A program made the position numbers and the translations under genes. From Planctomycetota bacterium (GTDB taxonomy: Bacteria > Planctomycetota > B143-G9): DNA of 5,316 nt. The notes below the pieces were generated by a model, which saw only the letters and a program-made list of their open reading frames with translations, was not told the origin of the DNA and made no database searches. The stretch covers positions 1 through 5,316 of the forward strand of contig QNBY01000099.1 of the NCBI GenBank assembly GCA_003644275.1, given 5' to 3'. Positions 1 to 5,316 of this stretch are shown in pieces (positions within the stretch are counted from its first letter, which is position 1; every line of letters starts with the position of its first letter).

Positions 1-2
1 AC

Positions 3-86
3 GCCGACGAGCTCAACCGGGCCGCCGCCGAGGCGCTCGCCGAGGAGCCGCCCGAAATAGGTTTCGACAGGGACACCAACTACTGA
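3..86 (+). CDS. C-terminal end of an unidentified protein (partial, 5' end outside window)
   Basis: The frame is open from the first bases to a TGA at 84-86 and gives 27 residues, beginning ADELNRAAAEAL and ending GFDRDTNY. The alanine- and glutamate-rich stretch looks like a helix followed by a short polar tail. GC-rich third positions match the neighbouring genes, which supports real coding sequence. The stop lies 8 nt before the truA start, and the truA ribosome binding site sits in that gap, so the two are probably co-transcribed. The fragment is too short for me to recognise a family. The + strand truA frame is also open up to the window edge, so the assignment rests on the stop position, the spacing and the known start of TruA proteins. 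Confidence 0.55.
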   Translation, partial: ADELNRAAAEALAEEPPEIGFDRDTNY

Positions 87-94
87 GGCGAGAG

Positions 95-859
95 GTGAGA
101 TACGCAGGCGTCGTGGAATACGAGGGCACCCGCTACTGCGGCTGGCAGCTGCAGCCGAACGGCGTCTCCGTCCAGCAGAAGCTGGAGGAAGCGCTGGAGG
201 CGCTATACGGCTCGCCGGTCAGGGTGACGGGCTCCGGCCGCACGGACGCCGGAGTCCACGCCCGCGGCCAGGTGTTCCACTTCGACCCGCCGCGCCCTCA
301 TCCGCCCGAGGAGGTGCTCGGCGCGCTGAACGCCCGCCTGCCCGACGACATAGCCGTCCAGAGGGTCATCCGCGTCTCCGGCGATTTCCACGCCCGCTAC
401 CACGCCGTGCGCAAGGAATATACCTACCTCGTGCTCGCCGGAGGGCCGCGCCCCGCCTTGCTGAGGAACTTCTGCCGCCACGTTCCCTGGGAGCTGGACG
501 ACGCCGCGATGAGGGAGGCCGCGGCCGTCATGCAGGGCGAGCACGACTTCCGCCCCTTCACCACCGAGGCCGCCGCGAGGGAAAACTGCCGCAGGAACAT
601 GGAGCTGGTGGCGGTGGAGCGCGAGGGGCGTCTCGTGCGCTTCCGCTTCCGGGCTTCCGGCTTCCTCTACAACCTCGTCAGGGCCCTTTCCTGGTCGCTG
701 GTGGAGGCGGGCCGGGGGCGCACGGACGCCGCGGCCGTCGCCCGCGTGCTGGAGACCGGCCGGCGCGATTCCTCGTGCGGCGTCGCCCCCGCGAAGGGCC
801 TCACCCTCGAATGGGTGGAGTACGAGGACTATCCCGAACTGAGGAGGACCGGCCCGTGA
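95..859 (+). CDS. truA: tRNA pseudouridine synthase A (TruA)
   Basis: TruA isomerises uridine to pseudouridine at positions 38-40 of the tRNA anticodon arm, in the cytoplasm. The 254 residues are close to the usual family length (about 245-270). Family motifs are visible in order: GSGRTDAGVHA at 46-56, with D51 as the catalytic aspartate; FHARYHAVRKEYTY at 98-111, with the conserved active-site tyrosine region; GFLYNLVR at 189-196; and APAKGLTLEWVEY near the C-terminus (231-243). GTG at 95 is chosen because it places the first beta strand (YAGVVEYEGTRYCGW) at the N-terminus, as in other TruA proteins. A purine-rich Shine-Dalgarno stretch (GAGGCGAGAG, 85-94) lies immediately upstream, overlapping the end of the previous gene. 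No ATG, GTG or TTG lies upstream in frame within the window. The gene ends in a 4-nt GTGA overlap with the downstream sigma factor gene. There is no sign of damage. Identification is firm. Confidence 0.97.
   Translation: MRYAGVVEYEGTRYCGWQLQPNGVSVQQKLEEALEALYGSPVRVTGSGRTDAGVHARGQVFHFDPPRPHPPEEVLGALNARLPDDIAVQRVIRVSGDFHARYHAVRKEYTYLVLAGGPRPALLRNFCRHVPWELDDAAMREAAAVMQGEHDFRPFTTEAAARENCRRNMELVAVEREGRLVRFRFRASGFLYNLVRALSWSLVEAGRGRTDAAAVARVLETGRRDSSCGVAPAKGLTLEWVEYEDYPELRRTGP
841..847 (+). promoter_or_regulatory. Shine-Dalgarno site fixing the sigma factor start
   Basis: GAGGAGG lies inside the last codons of truA, 8 nt before the GTG at 856. It is a near-perfect Shine-Dalgarno sequence and supports GTG 856 as the sigma factor start over the longer in-frame ATG at 775. 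The longer start would add 27 residues of arginine-rich sequence encoded wholly inside truA. Confidence 0.8.
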
Positions 860-1422
860 ACTACGCGAGCATGGACGTAGGCGAGCTGGCCGCCCTCTTC
901 CGCGACGGCGACAACGAGGCCGGGAACGAGATAGTCCGCCGTTTCCGCGACAGCCTCTTCGCCTTCTGCGTCCGCGTCACCGGCAACGCCGAGGAAGCGG
1001 CCGACGCCGTGCAGGAAACCTTCTTGAAGCTTCTATCCATCCGGAAGAAGATAGACGCGAGCCGCAGCCTCCCCGCCTTCCTGCACCGCATCGCCTACAA
1101 CATTTGCATGGACGGCATGAGGAAACGCCGCCATTCGTTCAACGTCATGGACTTCTCCTGGGCCGAGAAGTCCTTCCCCCCCGCGGACGAGGACGTGATG
1201 GCGATCGAGAGGACCCACTCGCTCGAGGAAGTGTGGGACGCCGTGGACAAGCTCCCCCTCTCCGCCAGGACCCTCGTTGAGCTGCGCTACCGCTCCGGGC
1301 TGACGCCGGACGAGATAGCGGAAGTCCTCGGCATACCGTCCTCCACCGTCCGGGTGAGGCTGTTCCGGGCGCGGAAGCTGCTCGCTTCCATGCTCCGGTC
1401 GCATCGAGAGGGGGGAAAATGA
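856..1422 (+). CDS. ECF-type RNA polymerase sigma-70 family factor
   Basis: This is a 188-residue sigma factor that should direct core RNA polymerase to a dedicated promoter set. The length is normal for an ECF (group 4) sigma factor, with only regions 2 and 4 present. Region 2 covers about residues 10-95 and includes AEEAADAVQETFLKLL (45-60) and the basic MRKRRHSF segment (88-95). A linker of about 30 residues follows. Region 4 covers about 128-182 and includes LPLSARTLVELRYRSG, then the helix-turn-helix around LTPDEIAEVLGIPSSTVRVR (149-168) and the RARKLL end. The GTG start overlaps the truA stop (GTGA) and has GAGGAGG 8 nt upstream. The stop overlaps the next gene's ATG (ATGA). Such tight coupling to a following single-pass membrane protein is the usual layout of a sigma/anti-sigma pair, so I infer control by that neighbour. 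I see no autoregulatory promoter of its own. The ECF subgroup and target genes cannot be told from this window. Confidence 0.93.
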   Translation: MNYASMDVGELAALFRDGDNEAGNEIVRRFRDSLFAFCVRVTGNAEEAADAVQETFLKLLSIRKKIDASRSLPAFLHRIAYNICMDGMRKRRHSFNVMDFSWAEKSFPPADEDVMAIERTHSLEEVWDAVDKLPLSARTLVELRYRSGLTPDEIAEVLGIPSSTVRVRLFRARKLLASMLRSHREGGK

Positions 1423-3071
1423 AACGGCGCGAGGGAGGAGAGCGTATAGAAGGCGGAGCCCCGATGAACCGAGACGAGCGGGAAGAACTCATAGAAAGGG
1501 TGCTGGAAGGCGAGGAGTCGGCCGCGGCGCTGCCCGACCCCGCCTCGCGGCGCGAGCTGGAAGAGGCGAGGCGCCTCGACGCTCTCCTTCGGGAAGCGGT
1601 GAGGCTTCAGCCCACGCCCCCCTGCCCTGCGGCCCTGAGGGAGTTCCGCTTCGCCCCGCGGCGGCGCTCCCCGTTCCGGATTCCCGTCTGGGCGGCGGTG
1701 GCGGCGGTGCTGGCGGCGGCGCTCATCGCGGTGTTGTTCCTGGCGTCCCGAGACAGGCCGCCCACCGGCGACCCGCATGAGCTTCAAGCCCTTCTCACGA
1801 AAGCCGCGGACGACTCCCTTCCGCCCCTCGATCTCATGGCCGCCCAGCGCGACCTCGTGCGCTTCCTCGCCGACAACGCGGGCTCGCTGCGCGGGCTGCG
1901 CGAATCCGGCCGGATGCCCGATCTCGACGCGGTATGGCTCCGCAGCTGCAGGAAACGCCTCCAACGGGCTCTCCAGCAAGCCAAGGCCGAGACTTCCCCC
2001 GGCGAGCGGCTCGCCATACTCGAACAGGCGTTCGACGACTGCAGGGGCGTGGCGGACGAGGCGTCCGTCCGCTTCTACCGCGAGACGCTCTCCGATTCCA
2101 GGCGCCTGATGGACGAATCCGTGACGAAGTGGGCCGAGGGCAGCGAGGCGGACCTCTCCTGGGCTGACGGCGTGTGGCGTCCGTTCGCCGTGGTGATGAG
2201 CCCGGACAACTCGTGGAAGGCGCGGGAGATAAGGCTCGCCTGGCGCGCCGTAGCGGACGGTGCGGAGAGCTCCGAGATCGCCGCGCGAATGGGCGTCCTG
2301 CCGCGAGGCGTCGCCGCGGCGTTCGCCGTGGCCGCGGCGTCCTGGATCGCCAGGGACGCCAGGTATCACCCCGCTCTCGTCTCCGGCGGTGACATACTGG
2401 GAGAGGCGGCCTCGGGCATAGAGGCCTCCCTGCTCGACGGCCGGGAAGGCGTGGGAGCCTTCGCCAACTTCACCGTCATGCCGCTGTGGACCTCGTTCTT
2501 CGTTCGCAAGGGCACGCTTCCCGCCAGGGTGCGCATACGTTTCGGCAGGATCGAGAACTTCTTCGACGGCTTCGATTCCGTCATGGGCCGCAAGGGGATA
2601 AACCCCCGCTACGTGCTGGACGAGATACGCGCCGCCCTTCACGCGGACGACCTCTACCTGCTCAACAGGCGGCCCGGGGCCGCGGAATGGCGGCTGGCGC
2701 AGTTGTACAACGAGGCCGCCGCGCTCCCCGCTTCCTACGCCGAGGAATGGCGCTCGCTCGTGAACGCGGTGAACGTCCTGCGCTTCCTGCGCGGCCGGGC
2801 GGTGCTCTCCACCGTCTTCCACCACCCGCGCTCCGCCGTGGAGACGTTCGTCGCCGGGCTCTCCCTGCCCGAGGTCTTCTCCGGCCGCGAGGCGGCCCGC
2901 CTCCTCCTCGCCGGAGACTTCGACCGCGTCCATCCCGATTTCTCCGGCGCGGGCGTGGCGCTCCATCTCTTCCGCGAGGGCGGCGGACCCGTCCTCCCGG
3001 ACAACCATCTCGCCCCGCCTTCCTCCCGCGAGGTGTCCCCCACCTCGGGCGACTTCCCCGGCAGCTTCTGA
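1419..3071 (+). CDS. Putative anti-sigma factor/sensor: single-pass membrane protein with large uncharacterised extracytoplasmic region
   Basis: The protein has 550 residues and I do not recognise its family. An N-terminal region of about 85 residues is charged and probably helical (EELIERVLEGEESAAAL, then a basic and acidic helix at 43-63). It is followed by RRRSPFR (81-87) and one strongly hydrophobic segment at about 88-109. The positive charges before the segment predict a cytoplasmic N-terminus and an outside C-terminus. The remaining 440 residues are mixed alpha-helical, with two cysteines (C177, C208) and an apparently disordered proline/serine-rich tail after about 525. No zinc-binding HxxxCxxC anti-sigma motif is present; the short N-terminal part has only C69. 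Overlap with the sigma gene (ATGA) and the topology make an anti-sigma or sensor role the best inference, but it is not proven by sequence. ATG 1419 has GAGAGG 7 nt upstream; ATG 1464 (15 codons later) is an equally good start. Confidence 0.6.
   Translation: MKRREGGERIEGGAPMNRDEREELIERVLEGEESAAALPDPASRRELEEARRLDALLREAVRLQPTPPCPAALREFRFAPRRRSPFRIPVWAAVAAVLAAALIAVLFLASRDRPPTGDPHELQALLTKAADDSLPPLDLMAAQRDLVRFLADNAGSLRGLRESGRMPDLDAVWLRSCRKRLQRALQQAKAETSPGERLAILEQAFDDCRGVADEASVRFYRETLSDSRRLMDESVTKWAEGSEADLSWADGVWRPFAVVMSPDNSWKAREIRLAWRAVADGAESSEIAARMGVLPRGVAAAFAVAAASWIARDARYHPALVSGGDILGEAASGIEASLLDGREGVGAFANFTVMPLWTSFFVRKGTLPARVRIRFGRIENFFDGFDSVMGRKGINPRYVLDEIRAALHADDLYLLNRRPGAAEWRLAQLYNEAAALPASYAEEWRSLVNAVNVLRFLRGRAVLSTVFHHPRSAVETFVAGLSLPEVFSGREAARLLLAGDFDRVHPDFSGAGVALHLFREGGGPVLPDNHLAPPSSREVSPTSGDFPGSF
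1450..1466 (+). promoter_or_regulatory. Alternative ribosome binding site and ATG inside the putative anti-sigma gene
   Basis: AAGGCGGA (1450-1457) lies 6 nt before an in-frame ATG at 1464. Starting here removes the 15-residue leader MKRREGGERIEGGAP and gives a protein beginning MNRDEREELIERVLEGE, which looks like a natural N-terminal helix. The upstream ATG at 1419 is coupled to the sigma factor stop and also has a ribosome binding site. Sequence alone does not decide between them, and both could be used. Confidence 0.45.
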
Positions 3072-3085
3072 GAACCCCCAAAACC

Positions 3086-3113
3086 TTGTCCGGCCGGGCA
3101 AACCGCGTATATT
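3086..3113 (+). promoter_or_regulatory. Predicted sigma-70-type promoter for the TIM-barrel/XPB genes
   Basis: The 52-nt gap between genes holds TTGTCC (3086-3091, 4 of 6 matches to TTGACA) and TATATT (3108-3113, 5 of 6 matches to TATAAT), separated by 16 nt. TATATT is a rare AT-rich patch in this GC-rich window and sits exactly where a promoter is needed. The expected transcription start is about 3119-3122, two to five bases before the ATG at 3124, and no Shine-Dalgarno sequence precedes that ATG. A leaderless transcript is therefore likely. An ECF-type reading of the same stretch is weaker. Confidence 0.55.
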
Positions 3114-3123
3114 CCATCCTCGT

Positions 3124-3927
3124 ATGTATGCGAGCGCAGAGGGGTTGCCCTTACGGCCGGCCATCCAGATTGACATCGCGCACGCGCGGGTGTTCGAACC
3201 CACGCTGCTGCACGCGAGAGTCGATCCCGACATAATCATGGACGACGACGACGCCTTGACGGGCGCCGCGCCGGGCTTCTGGCGCGAGCTGAGGCGCGAG
3301 TACGAGGCCGTCGGCGCCGCCCCCTCCGTCCACCTGCCCTTCCACGGGCTGAACCTCGGGAGCCGCTCCCGCTCCGTGCGCGAGCTCAGCATGAGCCTGC
3401 TCTCGGCGGGCCTTCGGGCCGCGGCGGAACTCGGCGCCGTCTCGGCGGTCATGCACACCGGGTTCGTCCCGCTCGTCTCCCGCAAGGCGGCGGGGAAGTG
3501 GCTCGAAGCCTTCCTGCCCCCCTTCGAACGCCTTCTCGCCGAGGCCGAGGAGATTGGGATCCCACTCGCCCTGGAGAACACCTGGGAGCGCACCCCCGCC
3601 CTCTTCGAGCGCATCGGGGAGGCCGTGGGCCGTAGGTTCCGCTACTGCCTCGACACCGGCCATTGTTCCGTCTATTCGGAGCTGTCCGTCTCCGAGTGGG
3701 CCGATTTCATGGGAGACGACCTCGCCGTGCTCCACCTCCACGACAACGACGGCCGCGAGGACCTCCACCTCCCTCCCGGCCGTGGAGCGCTGGACTTCCG
3801 CCCACTCGCGCCCGTCATCCTCGAGAGACGGCCGCGCGTGGTGTTCGAGACCAAGCCCAGGCACCTGCGGGAGGAACTGGCCTTCCTCCGCGGGCTCCTG
3901 AGCGGCCGCGCCGCCGCCCGGCCTTGA
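3124..3927 (+). CDS. Xylose isomerase-like/endonuclease IV-fold TIM-barrel protein
   Basis: The 267-residue protein belongs to the AP_endonuc_2 (PF01261) superfamily, which includes sugar isomerases/epimerases and endonuclease IV. Conserved metal-ligand positions of the fold can be read in order: H74 in PFHGLNLG, H111 in VMHTG, E151 in LALENTWE, D177 and H180 in LDTGHC, H204 in LHLHDNDG, D213 and H215 in EDLHLPPGRG, and E242 in VFETKP. This matches the nine-ligand pattern of endonuclease IV, but many non-nuclease members keep most of these residues. The GAH-type N-terminal motif of true endonuclease IV is absent (the first strand is IQIDIAHARVFE), so I do not call it an AP endonuclease. ATG 3124 is chosen because it gives 13 residues before the first strand and lies just after a promoter. 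TTG 3145 is possible, but its GAGGGG is directly adjacent, which is too close. The XPB gene follows after 16 nt. The reaction and substrate are unknown. Confidence 0.85.
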   Translation: MYASAEGLPLRPAIQIDIAHARVFEPTLLHARVDPDIIMDDDDALTGAAPGFWRELRREYEAVGAAPSVHLPFHGLNLGSRSRSVRELSMSLLSAGLRAAAELGAVSAVMHTGFVPLVSRKAAGKWLEAFLPPFERLLAEAEEIGIPLALENTWERTPALFERIGEAVGRRFRYCLDTGHCSVYSELSVSEWADFMGDDLAVLHLHDNDGREDLHLPPGRGALDFRPLAPVILERRPRVVFETKPRHLREELAFLRGLLSGRAAARP

Positions 3928-3929
3928 GC

Positions 3930-3938
3930 GGGAAGAGG
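3930..3938 (+). promoter_or_regulatory. Ribosome binding site of the XPB helicase gene
   Basis: GGGAAGAGG lies in the 16-nt gap after the TIM-barrel stop and 5 nt before ATG 3944. It supports that start and translation from the same mRNA as the TIM-barrel gene. No separate promoter is visible in the gap. Confidence 0.7.
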
Positions 3939-3943
3939 ACGCC

Positions 3944-5316
3944 ATGGAGAAACCCGTAATCGTCCAGAGCGACCGCACCATCCTGCTCGAGGTGAACAAC
4001 CCCCTCTACCCCGAGGCCAGGGACACCCTCTCCGTCTTCGCGGAGCTCGTCAAGAGCCCGGAACACATCCACACCTACCGCATAACCGCCATATCGCTCT
4101 GGAACGCCGCGGCGCTCGGCCACACCGGCCCGGAGATAGTCGAGACGCTCCGCCGCCTCTCCCGCTACGAGGTCCCGGAGAACATCGAGAGGGAGATAGA
4201 GGAATTCTGCGCCAGATACGGCGCGCTGGTCCTCGAGGACGGCCCGGCCGGTCTGGAGCTCGTGGGCTCGGATCCCCTCCTGGTCGAGGAACTCGCCAAC
4301 CACCCCAAGGTGGCCCCCTTCCTCGGCGACAGGCTGGGCGGCGGCCGCTATGCCGTCGCGGCGGGTTTCCGCGGGCACCTGAAGCAGGCCCTGATAAGGC
4401 TGGGCTGGCCGGTGGAGGACAGGGCGGGCTACGAGAAGGGCGACCCGCTCGACATCTCCCTGCGCTCCACCCTGGAGGACGGGACCCCCTTCGTGCTGCG
4501 GGCCTACCAGATAGAGGCCCGCGACAACTACCTCGCGGGCGGCGGCGGCGGAGTGGTGGTGCTCCCGTGCGGCGCGGGCAAGACCATCGTCGGAATGGGC
4601 GTCATGGCGGCCCTCGAGTGCAACACCCTCATCCTCACCACCTCCGTGACCGCCGTGCGGCAGTGGATCCGCGAGCTCATCGAGAAGACCACCCTCTCCC
4701 GCGAGGACGTGGGCGAGTACACCGGCGTGCTGAAGGAAATACGCCCCGTCACCATCACCACCTACCAGATGGTCTCACACCGCCCCCGGAAAAAGGGGAT
4801 ATTCCCGCATTTCAGGATATTCGACAGCCGCAACTGGGGCCTCATCGTTTACGACGAGGTGCACCTGCTGCCCGCGCCCGTCTTCAGGATAACCGCCGAG
4901 ATACAGAGCAGGCGGCGCCTCGGCCTGACCGCCACCCTCGTGAGGGAGGACGGCCGCGAGCGGGACGTCTTCTCGCTCATCGGCCCCAAGCGCTACGACG
5001 TGCCCTGGAAGGAACTCGAACGTCAGGGATGGATAGCCAAGGCCCTGTGCGTCGAGATACGCTTGGACTTGACGCCTGAAAAACGGGTAGAATACGCGGT
5101 GGCGGGGCCGCGGTCGAGATATCGGATCGCCGCGGAGAACCCCGCGAAGCTGGACGTGCTGGAGAGGCTCGTCGAACGCCACTCGGGCGACAACGTGCTC
5201 ATCATCGGGCAGTACCTGCGTCAGCTCGAGGAGGTGAGAAAGAGGCTCCGCGCCCCTCTCATAACGGGGCGCACGCCCGCCCGGGAACGCGACAGGCTCT
5301 ACGACGATTTCAGGCG
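3944..5316 (+). CDS. xpb: XPB/Rad25 (ERCC3-like) DNA repair helicase, partial (3' end outside window)
   Basis: The first 457 residues of a superfamily 2 helicase are present; bacterial XPB proteins are usually near 550, so roughly 100 C-terminal residues are missing. Residues 1-95 (PVIVQSDRTILLEVNNP onward) resemble the Helicase_C_3 region found at the N-terminus of bacterial XPB. A damage-recognition-like linker reaches about 184. Then come the Q-like LRAYQIEA (185-192), Walker A LPCGAGKT (207-214), motif Ia TTSVTAVRQW, the DEVH box (304-307), motif III TAT (329-331) and the XPB hallmark RED triplet (334-336, in TLVREDG). A short thumb region follows, then the second RecA domain from AENPAKLDVLERL (397), with motif IV NVLIIGQYLRQL. 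Motifs V and VI lie beyond the window. The family consists of ATP-dependent 3'-5' helicases or translocases acting on damaged or transcribed DNA; the role in bacteria is poorly defined. No frameshift or missing motif is seen in the part shown. Confidence 0.95.
   Translation, partial: MEKPVIVQSDRTILLEVNNPLYPEARDTLSVFAELVKSPEHIHTYRITAISLWNAAALGHTGPEIVETLRRLSRYEVPENIEREIEEFCARYGALVLEDGPAGLELVGSDPLLVEELANHPKVAPFLGDRLGGGRYAVAAGFRGHLKQALIRLGWPVEDRAGYEKGDPLDISLRSTLEDGTPFVLRAYQIEARDNYLAGGGGGVVVLPCGAGKTIVGMGVMAALECNTLILTTSVTAVRQWIRELIEKTTLSREDVGEYTGVLKEIRPVTITTYQMVSHRPRKKGIFPHFRIFDSRNWGLIVYDEVHLLPAPVFRITAEIQSRRRLGLTATLVREDGRERDVFSLIGPKRYDVPWKELERQGWIAKALCVEIRLDLTPEKRVEYAVAGPRSRYRIAAENPAKLDVLERLVERHSGDNVLIIGQYLRQLEEVRKRLRAPLITGRTPARERDRLYDDFR

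Noticed and set aside
775..855. Upstream ATG extension of the sigma factor inside truA
   Set aside because: The extra 27 residues are out-of-frame truA sequence, rich in arginine and unlike a sigma N-terminus. GTG 856 has GAGGAGG at ideal spacing.
3080..3109. ECF-type promoter (AAAACCTT followed by CGTA) upstream of the TIM-barrel gene
   Set aside because: The AAC core is embedded in an A-run, the spacing to CGTA (18 nt after the TT) is longer than usual, and the sigma-70-type reading fits better.
3072..3123. Transcription terminator after the anti-sigma gene
   Set aside because: No stem-loop followed by a T-run is present; the only palindrome (CCGGCCGG) has no loop and no U-tract.
3090..3162. 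CCGGCCGG and GGCCGGCC palindromes 63 nt apart, flanking the start of the TIM-barrel gene, as a possible operator pair
   Set aside because: The same 7-8 nt words occur repeatedly inside coding regions of this GC-rich window (for example near 757, 1906, 2436 and 2791), so chance explains them.
1287..3614. Open frame of 775 codons on the - strand across the anti-sigma and TIM-barrel genes
   Set aside because: Long antisense frames are expected opposite GC-rich genes because stop codons are rare there. The translation is arginine/glycine/proline-rich with no recognisable domain, and it runs through two genes and the promoter on the other strand.
3124..3927. Calling the TIM-barrel protein endonuclease IV (nfo)
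   Set aside because: The metal ligands are shared with many sugar isomerase-like proteins and the N-terminal motif of EndoIV is missing, so the specific name is not supported.
4567..5079. Second + strand frame of 170 codons inside xpb
   Set aside because: It overlaps the conserved helicase motifs in another frame and translates to arginine/proline/histidine-rich sequence with no family resemblance.

Overview
The window is 5.3 kb of densely coding, GC-rich (about two-thirds G+C) bacterial DNA, with every supported gene on the + strand. Codon use is distinctive for such a GC-rich genome. Isoleucine is written with ATA about as often as ATC and almost never ATT, and AGG is common for arginine. 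The presence of a bacterial-type XPB helicase and an ECF sigma factor with a membrane partner marks a bacterium, but nothing here fixes the phylum; lineages known to carry bacterial XPB include actinobacteria and spirochaetes.

Left block (1-3071): the tail of an unidentified gene is followed after 8 nt by truA (tRNA pseudouridine synthase A). truA overlaps an ECF-type RNA polymerase sigma factor by 4 nt (GTGA). The sigma factor in turn overlaps by 4 nt (ATGA) a single-pass membrane protein with a short N-terminal region and a C-terminal region of about 440 residues of unknown type. By position and architecture the last protein is most likely the anti-sigma factor or sensor for the sigma factor. 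The three genes look like one translationally coupled operon that ties a housekeeping tRNA-modification gene to an envelope-signalling pair.

Right block (3072-5316): a 52-nt gap holds a good sigma-70-type promoter (TTGTCC, 16 nt, TATATT) whose expected transcription start lies only a few bases before the next ATG, so that mRNA is probably leaderless. It drives a xylose-isomerase/endonuclease IV-fold TIM-barrel protein with the full set of metal-ligand positions of that superfamily. This is followed 16 nt later, behind a clear ribosome binding site, by an XPB/Rad25 (ERCC3-like) DNA helicase cut off by the window end. A DNA-repair role for the pair is possible but not shown.

No RNA genes, mobile elements, CRISPR arrays or convincing terminators were seen. 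The two points most worth following are the unrecognised extracytoplasmic domain of the putative anti-sigma factor and the pairing of an EndoIV-fold protein with XPB.
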